The notes below the pieces were generated by a model. That model was not told where the DNA came from. It was given only the letters and a program-made list of their open reading frames with translations, and made no database searches. Both the position numbers and the translations under genes were made by a program. 64,000 nt of DNA from Nocardioides anomalus (GTDB lineage Bacteria > Actinomycetota > Actinomycetes > Propionibacteriales > Nocardioidaceae): assembly GCF_011046535.1 (NCBI RefSeq), contig NZ_CP049257.1, positions 5,022,001-5,086,000 on the forward strand, read 5' to 3'. Shown here one piece after another: positions 53,761 through 64,000 of this stretch. Each line of letters starts with the position of its first letter. The first letter of the stretch is position 1.

Positions 53761-55067
53761 GCAGCCTCATCGCGCCGATGGCGCTCGAGCAGTTCGGTCA
53801 CGACACGTGGTGGATCGTGATCATCAAGACGCTGATGATCTTCGTGGTCCTGGTGCTGCTCACGCTGTTCAACATCTGGTGGGAGCGCCGCGTGGTGGCC
53901 CGGATGCAGCACCGCATCGGCCCCAACGTGCACGGCCCCTTCGGCCTGCTGCAGTCCCTCGCGGACGGCGTGAAGCTGGCGCTGAAGGAGGACATCATCC
54001 CCAAGGCCGCCGACCGGGTGGTCTTCCTCATCGCGCCGGTCATCGCGGCCACCACGGCGTTCGTGACCTTCGCGGTCATCCCGTTCGGCCCGACGGTGAG
54101 CATGTTCGGCGAGCGCACCCCGCTGCAGCTGACCGACATGCCCGTCGCCGTGCTGTTCGTGATGGCCATCGCCTCGATCGGCATCTACGGCATCGTGCTC
54201 GGCGGCTGGGCCAGCGGCTCGACGTACGCCCTGCTCGGCGGCCTGCGCTCCAGCGCCCAGATGATCTCCTACGAGGTCGCGATGGGCCTCGCGCTCGTCG
54301 CGGTCTTCCTCTACGCCGGGTCGCTGTCGACCTCGGAGATCGTCGCGGCCCAGGACGACCTCTGGTACGGCCTGATCCTGGCGCCGTCCTTCGTCATCTA
54401 CGTGATCTCGATGGTCGGCGAGACCAACCGCGCGCCGTTCGACCTGCCCGAGGCCGAGGGCGAGCTGGTCGGCGGCTTCCACACCGAGTACAGCTCGCTG
54501 AAGTTCGCGCTGTTCTTCCTGGCCGAGTACATCAACATGGCCACGGTCTCCGCGCTGGCCACGACGCTGTTCCTCGGCGGCTGGCACGCGCCGTTCTGGA
54601 TCGACCACCTCTACGGCGGGTTCAACGAGGGCTACTGGCCGCTGCTGTGGTTCTTCGGCAAGGTGCTCGCCTTCATCTTCTTCTTCATCTGGCTGCGCGG
54701 CACCCTGCCCCGGCTGCGCTACGACCAGTTCATGGCCCTCGGCTGGAAGTGGCTGATCCCGATCTCGCTCGGCTGGATCGTCGCCGTGGCCACCATCCGC
54801 GCGATCTCGCTGGACGGCGGCATCGACCGCGACAAGCTGCTCATGGTGATCGGCGCGCTGCTCGTCGTCCTGCTGGCCTTCTCGTTCTGGCCGGCCCGCT
54901 CCGACGAGGAGTCCGACCGCGACCAGGCCGACGGTGCGACCGGGGGCTTCCCCGTCCCGCCGATGCCGGCCGGCGGCGCGGTGCGCGGTGCCGCCCAGCC
55001 CCTGACCTTCAAGACCAGCAGCCGGACCGTGGCTGCCGGGACCACTGCGGGCACTGGAGAGGACTGA
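53757..55067 (+). CDS. nuoH: NADH-quinone oxidoreductase subunit H
   Basis: The membrane subunit at the junction of the arms, 436 residues, eight or so helices. [17 protein letters not shown] is its signature, and [17 protein letters not shown] is the E-channel loop near the quinone tunnel. The last 60 residues are a polar cytoplasmic extension not found in Escherichia coli NuoH. Confidence 0.95.
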   Translation: MSSLIAPMALEQFGHDTWWIVIIKTLMIFVVLVLLTLFNIWWERRVVARMQHRIGPNVHGPFGLLQSLADGVKLALKEDIIPKAADRVVFLIAPVIAATTAFVTFAVIPFGPTVSMFGERTPLQLTDMPVAVLFVMAIASIGIYGIVLGGWASGSTYALLGGLRSSAQMISYEVAMGLALVAVFLYAGSLSTSEIVAAQDDLWYGLILAPSFVIYVISMVGETNRAPFDLPEAEGELVGGFHTEYSSLKFALFFLAEYINMATVSALATTLFLGGWHAPFWIDHLYGGFNEGYWPLLWFFGKVLAFIFFFIWLRGTLPRLRYDQFMALGWKWLIPISLGWIVAVATIRAISLDGGIDRDKLLMVIGALLVVLLAFSFWPARSDEESDRDQADGATGGFPVPPMPAGGAVRGAAQPLTFKTSSRTVAAGTTAGTGED

Positions 55068-55069
55068 CC

Positions 55070-55693
55070 ATGCCCACGCTCAAGGAACAGTTCTGGGACC
55101 CGGTCGCCGGGTTCGGCGTGACCTTCCGGACGATGTTCAAGAAGGTCGTGACCGAGCAGTACCCCTTCGAGAAGCTGCCGACGGCGCCGCGCTTCCACGG
55201 CCGGCACCAGCTCAACCGCTGGCCCGACGGGCTGGAGAAGTGCATCGGCTGCGAGCTCTGCGCGTGGGCCTGCCCGGCCGACGCCATCTACGTCGAGGGT
55301 GCCTCCAACACCGATGGCCCTGATGGAGATGGCCGCTTCAGCCCCGGCGAGCGCTACGGCCGCGTCTACCAGATCAACTACCTGCGCTGCATCCTGTGCG
55401 GGCTGTGCATCGAGGCGTGCCCGACCCGCGCGCTCACGATGACCAACGAGTACGAGCTGGCCGACGACAACCGCGCCGACCTCATCTACACCAAGAACGA
55501 GCTGCTCGCCCCGCTGCTGCCGGGCATGGAGCGTCCGCCGCACGCGATGCGGCTCGGTGACGACGAGGGCGACTACTACCGCGGCCAGTTCAAGCAGCCC
55601 GCCGCGGAGCAGCCCGAGTTCCACCTCGAGGAGTCCGCGCTGCGCGACCTGGCCCAGGGCGAGCAGCTCGTCGAGGACGGGGACCAGCGGTGA
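55070..55693 (+). CDS. nuoI: NADH-quinone oxidoreductase subunit I
   Basis: Carries two [4Fe-4S] clusters (N6a and N6b) linking NuoG to NuoB. The two ferredoxin motifs are [12 protein letters not shown] and [12 protein letters not shown]. 207 residues, with an acidic C-terminal tail. Overlaps nuoJ by 4 nt. Confidence 0.95.
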   Translation: MPTLKEQFWDPVAGFGVTFRTMFKKVVTEQYPFEKLPTAPRFHGRHQLNRWPDGLEKCIGCELCAWACPADAIYVEGASNTDGPDGDGRFSPGERYGRVYQINYLRCILCGLCIEACPTRALTMTNEYELADDNRADLIYTKNELLAPLLPGMERPPHAMRLGDDEGDYYRGQFKQPAAEQPEFHLEESALRDLAQGEQLVEDGDQR

Positions 55694-56577
55694 TCGCGTT
55701 CTACGTGCTCAGCCCGATCATGGTGCTGGCCGCGCTGGGCATCCTGTTCGTCCGCAAGGCCGTGCACGCCGCGCTGCTGCTGGCCGTCGTGATGATCTCG
55801 CTGGCCGTCCTGTACGCCGCCCTGGAGGCGCCGTTCCTCTTCGCGGTGCAGATCATCGTCTACACCGGCGCGATCCTCATGCTCTTCCTCTTCGTGCTGA
55901 TGCTGGTCGGCGTCGACGCCTCCGACTCGGTGGTCGAGACGATCCGCGGTCAGCGGCTGCTGGCCATCGCCGGCGGCCTGGCCCTGGGCGTCGTGCTCGT
56001 CGTCGGCCTCAGCCAGATCTCGCTCGGCACGGTCGTCGGCCTGTCGGACACCAACCAGCCGGGCAACATCGAGGCGCTGGCCAACGTGCTGTTCTCGAAG
56101 TACGTCTTCGCCTTCGAGGTCACCTCGGCGCTGCTCATCACCGCCGCGGTCGGCGCGATGGTGCTGGCCCACCGCGAGCGCCTCACGCCCAAGCCGACCC
56201 AGGCCGACCTGGCCGCCCAGCGCGTCCGGCACTACGCCGAGCGCGGCGAGCACCTCGGTCCGCTGCCCCCTCCCGGCGTCTTCGCCCGGCACAACGCGGT
56301 CGGCACGCCGGCGCTGCTGCCGGACGGCTCGGTGGCCGAGTCCTCGATCTCGCGGGTGCTGGCCGCCCGCGGCACGGTCCGCACCGTCGTGCCGCACGAC
56401 GTCGACTCGGTCCAGCGCTCCATCGACCTGCACGCCGACGGGACGCCGGTCTCCACCACCTCGCCCGAGGTCCGCAGCAGCGCCTCGGCGCGTGGCCCGG
56501 GCTCCTCGAGCGGCCCCGACACCAGTGCGGAGACCATCACCGCCCCCGGCGACACCTCGACGAAGGGCGGTGAGTGA
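55690..56577 (+). CDS. nuoJ: NADH-quinone oxidoreductase subunit J
   Basis: A membrane-arm subunit with five helices in the first 165 residues; [21 protein letters not shown] is the conserved third helix with its pi-bulge region. At 295 residues it is much longer than the usual 180, owing to a Pro/Ser/Thr-rich C-terminal tail with [20 protein letters not shown] start. Confidence 0.93.
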   Translation: MIAFYVLSPIMVLAALGILFVRKAVHAALLLAVVMISLAVLYAALEAPFLFAVQIIVYTGAILMLFLFVLMLVGVDASDSVVETIRGQRLLAIAGGLALGVVLVVGLSQISLGTVVGLSDTNQPGNIEALANVLFSKYVFAFEVTSALLITAAVGAMVLAHRERLTPKPTQADLAAQRVRHYAERGEHLGPLPPPGVFARHNAVGTPALLPDGSVAESSISRVLAARGTVRTVVPHDVDSVQRSIDLHADGTPVSTTSPEVRSSASARGPGSSSGPDTSAETITAPGDTSTKGGE

Positions 56578-56580
56578 GTC

Positions 56581-56883
56581 GTGGACAGCGTGACGCCGTT
56601 CATCGTGCTCTCCACGATCCTGTTCACCATCGGTGCCACCGGCGTGCTCGTGCGCCGCAACGCGATCGTGGTGTTCATGTGCGTCGAGCTCATGCTCAAC
56701 GCCTGCAACCTCGCGCTCGTCGCGTTCGCCAAGCAGCACGGTGACCTCGACGGCCAGATCGCGGCGTTCTTCGTGATGGTGGTGGCCGCGGCCGAGGTCG
56801 TCGTGGGCCTCGCGATCATCATGACCATCTTCCGCACCCGGCGCTCGGCCTCGGTCGACGACGCCAGCCTGCTGAAGTACTGA
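56581..56883 (+). CDS. nuoK: NADH-quinone oxidoreductase subunit K
   Basis: A 100-residue, three-helix proton-channel subunit. Conserved Glu residues lie in [19 protein letters not shown] and in [18 protein letters not shown] start 3 bp after nuoJ. Confidence 0.94.
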   Translation: MDSVTPFIVLSTILFTIGATGVLVRRNAIVVFMCVELMLNACNLALVAFAKQHGDLDGQIAAFFVMVVAAAEVVVGLAIIMTIFRTRRSASVDDASLLKY

Positions 56884-56905
56884 CCGGACGGGACAGACCC
56901 ACACG

Positions 56906-58846
56906 ATGTTCACACTCCACGAAGGAGGCATCCCGGTCGTCGACCCGACGACCGCGGACGGTGTCTTCTCCCTGGCCTGGCTGGTCATCGCGCTGCCGGC
57001 GGCCGGTGCGGCGATCCTGCTGATCGGCGGGGCGCTCGCGCCCAAGCCCTTCGCGGCGTTCGGCCACTTCCTCGGCACGCTGATGCCGATCGGCTCCTTC
57101 GCGATCAGCCTGGCGATGTTCGTGACGCTGCTCGGCCGCGACGAGGGCGACCGCCAGGTCAGCCAGCACCTCTACGACTGGATCGACGTCGGCGGGCTGC
57201 ACGTCGGGGCGGACCTGCTCTACGACCCGCTGACGGCGCTGTTCCTGCTGCTGATCACCGGGGTGGGCTCGCTCATCCACGTCTACTCCATCGGCTACAT
57301 GGAGCACGACCCGCGGCGGGTGCGGTTCTTCGGCTACCTCAACCTGTTCGTGGCCGCGATGCTCACGCTGGTGCTGAGCGAGAACTACCTCGGGCTGTTC
57401 CTCGGCTGGGAGGGCGTCGGCCTCGCGTCGTACCTCCTCATCGGCTTCTGGCAGCACAAGCACTCCGCGGCGGCGGCGGCCAAGAAGGCCTTCGTCATCA
57501 ACCGCGTCGGTGACATGGGCATCTCCACCGCGATCATGCTGGCCTTCGTCACCTTCGGCTCGACCAGCTTCACGGTCATCAGCGCGAACGCCGACGGCGC
57601 CAGCGACAAGACCATGACCGCCCTCGGGCTGCTGCTGCTCCTGGGCGCGTGCGGCAAGTCCGCCCAGGTGCCGCTGCAGGCCTGGCTGCTCGACGCGATG
57701 GAGGGCCCGACCCCGGTCTCGGCCCTGATCCACGCGGCGACCATGGTCACCGCGGGCGTCTACCTGATCGTCCGCTCGAACTTCATCTTCGAGCGGGCCC
57801 CCGACGCGCAGACGGTCGTGGTCATCGTCGCCACGGTCACGCTGCTGTGGGGTGCGGTCATCGGGTGCGCCAAGGACGACATCAAGAAGGCGCTGGCCGG
57901 CTCGACCATGAGCCAGATCGGCTACATGATGCTCGGCGCCGGGCTGGGTGTCGGCGGCTACGCGTTCGCGATCTTCCACCTGCTCACCCACGGCTTCTTC
58001 AAGGCCAACATGTTCCTCGGCGCCGGCTCGGTGATGCACGGCATGAACGACGACGTGGACATGCGCCACTACGGCGCACTGCGCAAGGCGATGCCGATCA
58101 CCTTCATCACCTTCGCGCTGGGCTACCTCGCGATCATCGGCATCCCGCCGTTCGCCGGCTTCTGGTCCAAGGACAAGATCATCGAGGTCGCGCTGGAGCA
58201 CAACTGGATCGTCGGGATCTGCGCCCTGCTCGGGGCCGGCGTCACGGGCTTCTACATGACCCGACTGATGCTGCTCACCTACTTCGGCAAGGAGCGCTGG
58301 GACGAGGACGTGCACCCGCACGAGTCGCCCGCGGTCATGACCTTCCCGCTGATGGTGCTGGCCGCGCTCTCCGCGCTCGGTGGGCTGATGCTCGCCGGTG
58401 GCTGGATCCACGACTGGCTCGGGCCGGTCACCGGGTTCGAGGAGGCCGCCGACCCGCCGCTGGCACCGATCGTGGTGACCGTGCTCGCGCTGGTCGTCGT
58501 GGTCATCGGCGTGGCCGTCGCGGTCGTCTTCGTCGGGCAGCGTGACGTGCCCCGCGAGGCGCCGCAGGACGTCTCCTTCGTGACCCGTGCGGCCCGTCGC
58601 GACATCTACGGCGACGCGATCAACGACGAGCTCGTGGTCAAGCCCGGCAAGCGGCTGACCGGTGGCCTGCTGGTCTTCGACCGGAGCGTCGTGGACGGCC
58701 TGTTCCGCGGTGGGGCGCTGACCGTCAACGGGGTGGGCACGCTCGTGCGCCGCGCACAGAACGGCTTCGTCCGCTCCTACGCCCTGTCCCTGCTCGGCGG
58801 CGTGCTCCTCGTCGTCCTCGCGCTGCTGGCGGTGAACCTGGCATGA
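56906..58846 (+). CDS. nuoL: NADH-quinone oxidoreductase subunit L
   Basis: The distal antiporter-like subunit, 646 residues, about 16 helices including the long lateral helix. [18 protein letters not shown] has the conserved Glu and [20 protein letters not shown] the pumping Lys. ATGA overlap with nuoM. Confidence 0.95.
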   Translation: MFTLHEGGIPVVDPTTADGVFSLAWLVIALPAAGAAILLIGGALAPKPFAAFGHFLGTLMPIGSFAISLAMFVTLLGRDEGDRQVSQHLYDWIDVGGLHVGADLLYDPLTALFLLLITGVGSLIHVYSIGYMEHDPRRVRFFGYLNLFVAAMLTLVLSENYLGLFLGWEGVGLASYLLIGFWQHKHSAAAAAKKAFVINRVGDMGISTAIMLAFVTFGSTSFTVISANADGASDKTMTALGLLLLLGACGKSAQVPLQAWLLDAMEGPTPVSALIHAATMVTAGVYLIVRSNFIFERAPDAQTVVVIVATVTLLWGAVIGCAKDDIKKALAGSTMSQIGYMMLGAGLGVGGYAFAIFHLLTHGFFKANMFLGAGSVMHGMNDDVDMRHYGALRKAMPITFITFALGYLAIIGIPPFAGFWSKDKIIEVALEHNWIVGICALLGAGVTGFYMTRLMLLTYFGKERWDEDVHPHESPAVMTFPLMVLAALSALGGLMLAGGWIHDWLGPVTGFEEAADPPLAPIVVTVLALVVVVIGVAVAVVFVGQRDVPREAPQDVSFVTRAARRDIYGDAINDELVVKPGKRLTGGLLVFDRSVVDGLFRGGALTVNGVGTLVRRAQNGFVRSYALSLLGGVLLVVLALLAVNLA

Positions 58847-60396
58847 ACGACTTCCCGATCCTGACCATCCTCTGGGTGGTCCCCCTGGTGGGCGCGCTGG
58901 CGGTGGCCTTCGGCCCGCGCGGCGCGCTGGCCAAGCAGACCGCCGTGGTCGCCTCGCTGGTGACCCTGGTCGTGGCCATCGTCGCGGCCACGCAGTTCGA
59001 CCGCGACGGCTCCGGCTTCCAGCTCGACGAGACCCACGACTGGATCACGGCCTTCGGGGTGCACTACGCCCTGGGGCTCGACGGGCTGGGACTGCTCCTG
59101 GTCCTGCTCACCGTGGTGCTCACGCCGATCGTGCTGGTCGCGGCCTGGAACGACGCCCCCGAGGAGGACGCCAAGCGCTGGTTCGCCTGGGCCCTGGCCC
59201 TCGAGGCGCTCTCGCTGGTCGTCTTCCTGGCCACCGACGTGTTCCTCTTCTACGTCGTCTTCGAGGCCACGCTGATCCCGGCGTACTTCCTCATCGGCGG
59301 CTTCGGTCGCGCCAAGCGCTCGGCGGCCGCGCTGAAGTTCCTGATGTTCCAGCTCGGCGGCGGACTGGTGCTGCTCGGCTCGGTCATCGGGCTCTACGTC
59401 GTCTCGGCCGACGCCGGCTCCCCGTCGTACCTCTACGACGACCTGGCCCAGCTCGACATCTCGACCAGCGCCGGTCGGTGGCTGTTCGCCGGGTTCTTCA
59501 TCGCGTTCGCGGTCAAGGCGCCGCTGTTCCCGGTGCACACCTGGCTGGCCGACACCACCGAGCAGGCCACGCCGGCCACGTCGGTGCTGCTGGTCTGCGT
59601 GCTGGACAAGATCGGCACCTTCGGGATGCTGCGCTTCTGCCTCGGGCTCTTCCCCGAGGCCAGCGACTGGGCCACGCCGTTCGTGGTCGTGCTCGCGCTG
59701 ATCTCGATCGTCTACGGCGCGATCGTGGCCATCGGCCAGGACGACGTGCTGCGGCTGATCGGCCTGACCTCGCTGAGCCACTTCGGGTTCATCACCCTGG
59801 GCATCTTCGTCTTCACCACCCAGGGCGCGAGCGGCTCGATCCTCTACATGGTCAACCACGGCATCGCGACGGCCGCGCTGTTCCTCATCGCGGGCTTCCT
59901 CATCCGCCGCCGCGGCACCACGCTCATCTCGCGGATGGGCGGGCTGGAGAAGGTCACCCCGGTGACCGCCGGGCTGTTCCTGGTGGCGGCGCTGGCCACC
60001 GCCGGGCTGCCGGGGCTCAGCCAGTTCGTCTCCGAGATGCTGGTGCTGATCTCGGCCTTCGACTACCGCTGGTACGTCGGCGCGATCGCCGTGACCGGCA
60101 TCGTGCTGGCCGCGATCTACATGCTCTGGGCCTACCAGAAGATGTTCACCGGCCCGAACCCCGAGTCGCTGGACACCGACGTGGCCGCCGGCGGCGCGGG
60201 CGTGGCCGACCTGGGCCGCCGCGAGGTGCTGGTCCTGGTCCCGCTCATGCTGGCGCTGGTGTTCTTCGGGTTCGTGCCCGGCCCGCTGCTCGACGTGAGC
60301 AACCCGTTCTCCGAGCAGCTGCTCCAGCAGACCGGCGTACCCGACGACGGACCCCGGGTCCCCGTCGACGCCGCCTCCAGCGAGGGTGACCACTGA
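58843..60396 (+). CDS. nuoM: NADH-quinone oxidoreductase subunit M
   Basis: The middle antiporter-like subunit, 517 residues, about 14 helices. [19 protein letters not shown] carries the key Glu and [20 protein letters not shown] the key Lys. A short polar C-terminus is present. Confidence 0.95.
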   Translation: MNDFPILTILWVVPLVGALAVAFGPRGALAKQTAVVASLVTLVVAIVAATQFDRDGSGFQLDETHDWITAFGVHYALGLDGLGLLLVLLTVVLTPIVLVAAWNDAPEEDAKRWFAWALALEALSLVVFLATDVFLFYVVFEATLIPAYFLIGGFGRAKRSAAALKFLMFQLGGGLVLLGSVIGLYVVSADAGSPSYLYDDLAQLDISTSAGRWLFAGFFIAFAVKAPLFPVHTWLADTTEQATPATSVLLVCVLDKIGTFGMLRFCLGLFPEASDWATPFVVVLALISIVYGAIVAIGQDDVLRLIGLTSLSHFGFITLGIFVFTTQGASGSILYMVNHGIATAALFLIAGFLIRRRGTTLISRMGGLEKVTPVTAGLFLVAALATAGLPGLSQFVSEMLVLISAFDYRWYVGAIAVTGIVLAAIYMLWAYQKMFTGPNPESLDTDVAAGGAGVADLGRREVLVLVPLMLALVFFGFVPGPLLDVSNPFSEQLLQQTGVPDDGPRVPVDAASSEGDH

Positions 60397-60397
60397 C

Positions 60398-61984
60398 ATG
60401 TTCGACAAGCCCACCATCCAGTACGCCGAGCTCTGGCCGATGCTCGTGGTCTTCGGCGTCGCCGCGCTCGGCGTGGTCGTCGAGGCCTTCGTCCCGCGCG
60501 AGCGCCGGTACCTCACCCAGGCCGGGCTAGCCACCGCCGGCCTCGTGGTCGCCCTCGGCGGCTCGATCTACGTCGGCTCCGGCCTCGGCGAGCTCGGCAA
60601 GGGCGTGGCCCGCGGCAAGCTCGCCGTCGAGGGCACGCTCGCCGTCGACGGCCCCGCGGTCTACCTCTGGGGCCTGGTCCTGGTCTTCGCCATCGGCGGC
60701 GTGCTCCTCTTCGCCGAGCGCCGACTCGAGGCGGGCGTCTCGGCGTTCGCCGGCCAGGCCGCGGCGCTGCCCGGCACCGAGGCCGAGCGCGAGGCCTCGA
60801 CCCGCGGGCTCGACCACACCGAGGTCTACCCGCTGCTGATGTTCGCGGTCGGCGGCATGATGCTCTTCCCGACGGCCAACGACCTGCTCACCATGTTCGT
60901 GGCCCTCGAGGTGCTGTCGCTGCCGCTCTACCTGCTGTGCGGGCTCGCCCGCCGGCGCCGGCTGCTCTCGCAGGAGGCCGCGCTCAAGTACTTCCTGCTC
61001 GGCGCGTTCTCCTCCGGCTTCTTCCTCTACGGCGTCGCGCTGATCTACGGCTTCGCCGGCTCCATGCAGTTCGCCGACATCAACGAAGCCGTGCGCAACG
61101 ACGCCTCCAACGACACCCTGCTGCTCATCGGCATGGGCATGCTGGCCGTCGGGCTGCTGTTCAAGGTGGGCGCGGTGCCGTTCCAGTCGTGGACGCCGGA
61201 CGTCTACCAGGGCGCGCCCACCGCGGTCACGGCGTTCATGGCCGCCTGCACCAAGATCGCCGCCTTCGGCGCGCTGCTGCGGTTGTTCTACGTCGCCTTC
61301 GGCGCCGACCGCTGGGACTGGCAGCCGATGCTGTGGATCATCGCGATCCTCACCATGCTCGTCGGCGCGATCCTCGCGGTCGTCCAGACCGACGTGAAGC
61401 GCATGCTGGCCTACTCCTCGGTGGCCCACACCGGCTTCCTGCTCACCGGGCTGCTCGGCGTCCAGGCCGCCTCGGCGCTCGGCACCGACGAGATCACCTC
61501 GCTGCAGGCGGTGCTGTTCTACCTCGCGACGTACGGCCCGGCCACGGTCGGCACCTTCGCCATCGTCACCCTGGTCCGCGACGCCGGCGGCGAGGCCACG
61601 GCCTTCGACAAGTGGCGCGGGCTCGGCAAGCGCTCGCCGCTGGTGGCCGGCGCGTTCGGCTTCCTGTTGCTGTCGATGGCGGGCATCCCGCTCACCGGTG
61701 GCTTCGTCGGCAAGTGGGCGGTCTTCGCGGTCGCCCTGTCGGCCGGCGCGTGGCCGGTGGTGCTCGTGGCCATCGCGGCCAGCATCGTCTCGGTGTTCTT
61801 CTACGTCCGCGTGATCCTGCTGATGTTCTTCGACGAGCCCTCGGCCGAGCCGGCGGCCGTGACGACCCCGTCGCTGCTGACCACCGCCACCATCGGCGTC
61901 TGCGTCGTGCTGACGCTGGCCCTGGGCATCGTTCCCGGTCCGGTTCTCGACCTGGCCGGAAATGCGGGATCATTCATCAGGTGA
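60398..61984 (+). CDS. nuoN: NADH-quinone oxidoreductase subunit N
   Basis: The third antiporter-like subunit, 528 residues. LFKVGAVPFQSWTPDVYQGAPT holds the channel Lys, and VALEVLSLPLYLLCGLARR is its other signature. ATG 60398 is preferred over GTG 60386, which has no space for a ribosome site and lies inside nuoM; GAGGG lies about 12 nt before the ATG. Overlaps the prenyl synthase GTG by 4 nt. Confidence 0.92.
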   Translation: MFDKPTIQYAELWPMLVVFGVAALGVVVEAFVPRERRYLTQAGLATAGLVVALGGSIYVGSGLGELGKGVARGKLAVEGTLAVDGPAVYLWGLVLVFAIGGVLLFAERRLEAGVSAFAGQAAALPGTEAEREASTRGLDHTEVYPLLMFAVGGMMLFPTANDLLTMFVALEVLSLPLYLLCGLARRRRLLSQEAALKYFLLGAFSSGFFLYGVALIYGFAGSMQFADINEAVRNDASNDTLLLIGMGMLAVGLLFKVGAVPFQSWTPDVYQGAPTAVTAFMAACTKIAAFGALLRLFYVAFGADRWDWQPMLWIIAILTMLVGAILAVVQTDVKRMLAYSSVAHTGFLLTGLLGVQAASALGTDEITSLQAVLFYLATYGPATVGTFAIVTLVRDAGGEATAFDKWRGLGKRSPLVAGAFGFLLLSMAGIPLTGGFVGKWAVFAVALSAGAWPVVLVAIAASIVSVFFYVRVILLMFFDEPSAEPAAVTTPSLLTTATIGVCVVLTLALGIVPGPVLDLAGNAGSFIR

Positions 61985-62988
61985 GCTCTTCCAGCGGTGC
62001 TGGGCTGGCCCTGCCCGTCACCGATCCCGACCTCGAGGCGCGGCTGCGCGCCCGCATGGACGAGGTCGAGAAGGCGCTGTACGGCCACGTGCAGAGCCGC
62101 TTCCCGTTCGTCACCGGCGCGGCCTCGCACCTGCTGGACGCCGGCGGCAAGCGGTTCCGCCCGCTGCTCGTGCTGCTGGCGGCTGAGGCCGGCCCGCACC
62201 CGCTGGCCGACGAGGTCGTCACCGCCGCCTGCGTCGTGGAGATCACCCACGTCGGCTCGCTCTACCACGACGACGTGATGGACGAGGCCGCCCTGCGCCG
62301 CGGGGCCGCCTCGGCCAACGCCCGCTGGGACAACCTGGTCGCGATCCTCACCGGCGACTTCCTCTTCGCCAAGTCCTCCGAGCTCACCGCCACCCTCGGC
62401 CCCGACGCCGTCCGCATCCAGGCCGAGACCTTCTCCCGCCTGGTCGAGGGCCAGATCCTCGAGACCGTCGCCCCCGGCCCCGACGACGACCCGCTCCAGC
62501 ACTACCTCGAGGTCGTGGCCGGCAAGACCGGCTCGCTCATCGCCACCTCCGCGCGCTACGGCGCCCGCTTCGGCGGTGCCCCCACCGAGGTCGAGGAGGC
62601 CCTCGCGGCGTACGGCGAGATCGTCGGCTCCGCCTTCCAGCTCTCCGACGACATCCTCGACATCGCCTCGGACTCGGTCGAGTCCGGCAAGACGCCAGGC
62701 ACCGACTTGCGCGAGGGCGTCCCCACGCTCCCCTCGCTCATGGCCGCCGCCTCGACCGACCCCGCCGACGAGCGCCTCCGCTCGCTGCTCGGCCGCCCGC
62801 TCACCGACGACGCCGAGCACGCCGAGGCCCTGGCCCTGCTGCGTGCCCACCCGGCCATGGCCCAGGCCAGCGCCTACGTCGTCGACCGCGCCGCCGAGGC
62901 CAAGGCGCTGCTCACCGCCCTGCCGCCCGGCCCCGTCCGCGACGCGCTCGAGGCCTTCGCCGACGCGGTCGCGACGCGCTCGAGCTGA
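61981..62988 (+). CDS. Polyprenyl diphosphate synthase
   Basis: Elongates allylic diphosphates with isopentenyl diphosphate to the menaquinone side-chain donor. It is 335 residues. The first Asp-rich motif is YHDDVMDEA and the second LSDDILDIASD; DAGGKRFRPLLVLLA and LVEGQILE are other family marks. Chain length (hepta- to nonaprenyl) cannot be fixed by eye. GTGA overlap with nuoN shows it is the last gene of the complex I operon, linking quinone supply to NADH dehydrogenase output. Confidence 0.92.
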   Translation: MSSSSGAGLALPVTDPDLEARLRARMDEVEKALYGHVQSRFPFVTGAASHLLDAGGKRFRPLLVLLAAEAGPHPLADEVVTAACVVEITHVGSLYHDDVMDEAALRRGAASANARWDNLVAILTGDFLFAKSSELTATLGPDAVRIQAETFSRLVEGQILETVAPGPDDDPLQHYLEVVAGKTGSLIATSARYGARFGGAPTEVEEALAAYGEIVGSAFQLSDDILDIASDSVESGKTPGTDLREGVPTLPSLMAAASTDPADERLRSLLGRPLTDDAEHAEALALLRAHPAMAQASAYVVDRAAEAKALLTALPPGPVRDALEAFADAVATRSS

Positions 62989-63023
62989 CGGCGCACGTCA
63001 CCCCCTGGGGTGGTCAGGTGCCC

Positions 63024-63029
63024 TAGGGT
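63024..63029 (+). promoter_or_regulatory. -10 box for the beta-helix gene
   Basis: TAGGGT lies 6 nt upstream of GTG 63036; leaderless pattern. Confidence 0.45.
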
Positions 63030-63035
63030 CCTCCC

Positions 63036-64000
63036 GTGCAGACCCGGTCGCTCCTCGTCGCCCCGCTCCTCGCCCTCGGTGCCCTCGTCGTGCTGCCGGC
63101 GCCCGCCGCCCACGCCGCGGGAGTGCTCTACGCCTCGCCGTCGGGGGTCGGGCTCCTGGACTGCGGTACGCCGGCCACGGCCTGCAACATCGAGAAGGCG
63201 GTCGGGTCCGCGGGAGCGGGCGATCAGGTCGTCCTCGCGCCAGGCACCTACGCGACCACGACCCAGCTGAGCAACGCCAACGGGATCTACCTGCACGGCA
63301 CAGCGGGCCAGGCGCGGCCGGTGATCTCGAGCAACGTCGCCTTCCCGCTGCAGCTGTCGGGCGATGCGCCCGGCACGCCGGCCCGGGTGAGCGACCTGAG
63401 CATCGTGCACTCCGCCAACGCAGGTCAGGGGCTGCGCGTCAGCTCCAGCGGGATCGTCGAGCGGGTCGATGTCCGCTCGAGCAGCGGCACTGCGTGCGAG
63501 TTCGCGCTCAACAACACCGTCCGGGACACCCTGTGCGTGGCCACCGGCGCCGATGCGATCGCCATCTCCGCCGGTGGCTCCGCCGGCGCCATGGCCAACC
63601 TCACCTGGCGCCTGCGCAACGTCACGGCCATCGCCACCGGACCGCTCGGCACCGGCGTGGCCGCCAGCCTCAGCGGCGGCGGCAAGCTCACGGTCGACCT
63701 GCGCAACGTCATCGCCTCAGGCGGCGGTGAGGACATCGCCGCGTCCACGCCGGACGCCACCACCGTGACGGTCGTGGCCCAGAGCTCCAACTACGACAAG
63801 GTGACCACCAGCGGTGCCGGCACCGTGACCCCGGCCGGCTCGGGCACCAACCAGACCGCCGCGCCGGTCTTCACCGACGCCACGACCTACCACGAGGCCG
63901 CGACCTCGCCGACGGTCGACGCCGGCACGAGCGACGGCTACGTCGGCGCCACCGACCTCGACGGACAGGCCCGGCTCCAGGGCCCGGCGGTGGACATCGG
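63036..64000 (+). CDS. Secreted right-handed beta-helix protein (3' partial)
   Basis: The first 321 residues of an exported protein that continues past the window. A Sec signal (RSLLVAPLLALGALVVLPAPAAHAA) is followed by GVLYASPSGVGLLDCGTPATACNIEKAV, the opening of actinobacterial parallel beta-helix surface proteins, and then stacked VIS-, LSIVHSAN-, VERVDVRSSS- and VRDTLCVATG-type coils. Near the window end DAGTSDGYVGATDLDGQAR leads toward the choice-of-anchor-Q ending. Carbohydrate binding or cleavage is possible but not shown. Confidence 0.82.
   Translation, partial: MQTRSLLVAPLLALGALVVLPAPAAHAAGVLYASPSGVGLLDCGTPATACNIEKAVGSAGAGDQVVLAPGTYATTTQLSNANGIYLHGTAGQARPVISSNVAFPLQLSGDAPGTPARVSDLSIVHSANAGQGLRVSSSGIVERVDVRSSSGTACEFALNNTVRDTLCVATGADAIAISAGGSAGAMANLTWRLRNVTAIATGPLGTGVAASLSGGGKLTVDLRNVIASGGGEDIAASTPDATTVTVVAQSSNYDKVTTSGAGTVTPAGSGTNQTAAPVFTDATTYHEAATSPTVDAGTSDGYVGATDLDGQARLQGPAVDI

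Noticed and set aside
1..64000. CRISPR arrays, prophage or transposase genes
   Set aside because: No regularly spaced repeats, Cas, integrase, phage structural or transposase motifs were found.

Overview
This window is very GC-rich. Its start codons are often GTG, its genes often overlap by GTGA, ATGA or TGATG, and -10 boxes often lie only 6-8 nt upstream of the start codon, as expected for leaderless transcripts. Together with a menaquinone pathway, a 14-subunit complex I, a DUF4229 gene beside menA and many secreted, lipoprotein or Tat-type leaders, this points to a high-GC actinobacterium, most likely Nocardioides or a close relative (Propionibacteriales). That placement is inferred from gene content and style. 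Both window ends cut through genes.

Layout, left to right. (1) 1-6732: a partial aldehyde dehydrogenase, then a sugar/polyol-type ABC importer (lipoprotein, two permeases, two ATPases). The second ATPase is frameshifted and has Asn in place of the switch His. A strong hairpin separates it from tRNA-Phe. (2) 6920-9187: an MmyB-type regulator with a small SnoaL-like protein, divergent from an SDR and a tautomerase, with a perfect 9+9 bp palindrome between them. (3) 9232-11514: tRNA-Glu with two decaying tandem copies, a secreted VWA protein and tRNA-Asp. (4) 11580-20725: a zinc metallopeptidase, a FluC/CrcB pair, an anti-sigma-like ATPase, type II NADH dehydrogenase, a thioesterase-like protein, GNAT, a repeat-rich membrane protein broken by a G-run indel, and a Tat-exported amidase. 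(5) 20726-27354: a possible structured RNA, small membrane proteins, menA, an MFS carrier, then menE-menC-menD. menD is split into two overlapping frames. (6) 27361-31087: accessory material comprising a decayed AraC gene, a cation/proton antiporter ending in a UBP zinc finger, the inverted tail of a lost UBP paralogue, and a frameshifted AbiEi/nuclease-like gene bracketed by related palindromes. (7) 31098-42278: short operons (gamma carbonic anhydrase-P450-NmrA; MFS-ABM-sigma factor), two tandem paralogous membrane proteins, a PLP transaminase with a sulfotransferase, and a TIR-transmembrane protein. (8) 42275-62988: respiratory quinone block with menF, an L,D-transpeptidase, menG, nuoA-N and a polyprenyl diphosphate synthase. 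(9) 63036-end: a partial secreted beta-helix protein.

The main theme is respiration. menF, menD, menC and menE build the naphthoquinone head group, and the prenyl synthase supplies the tail. MenA joins them and MenG methylates the product to menaquinone, which Ndh and NuoA-N reduce. menB and menH are not in the window. Three genes are broken by one surplus base in a 5-6 nt G/C run, and menD may lack one. A shared sequencing or assembly cause should be considered before these are called pseudogenes.
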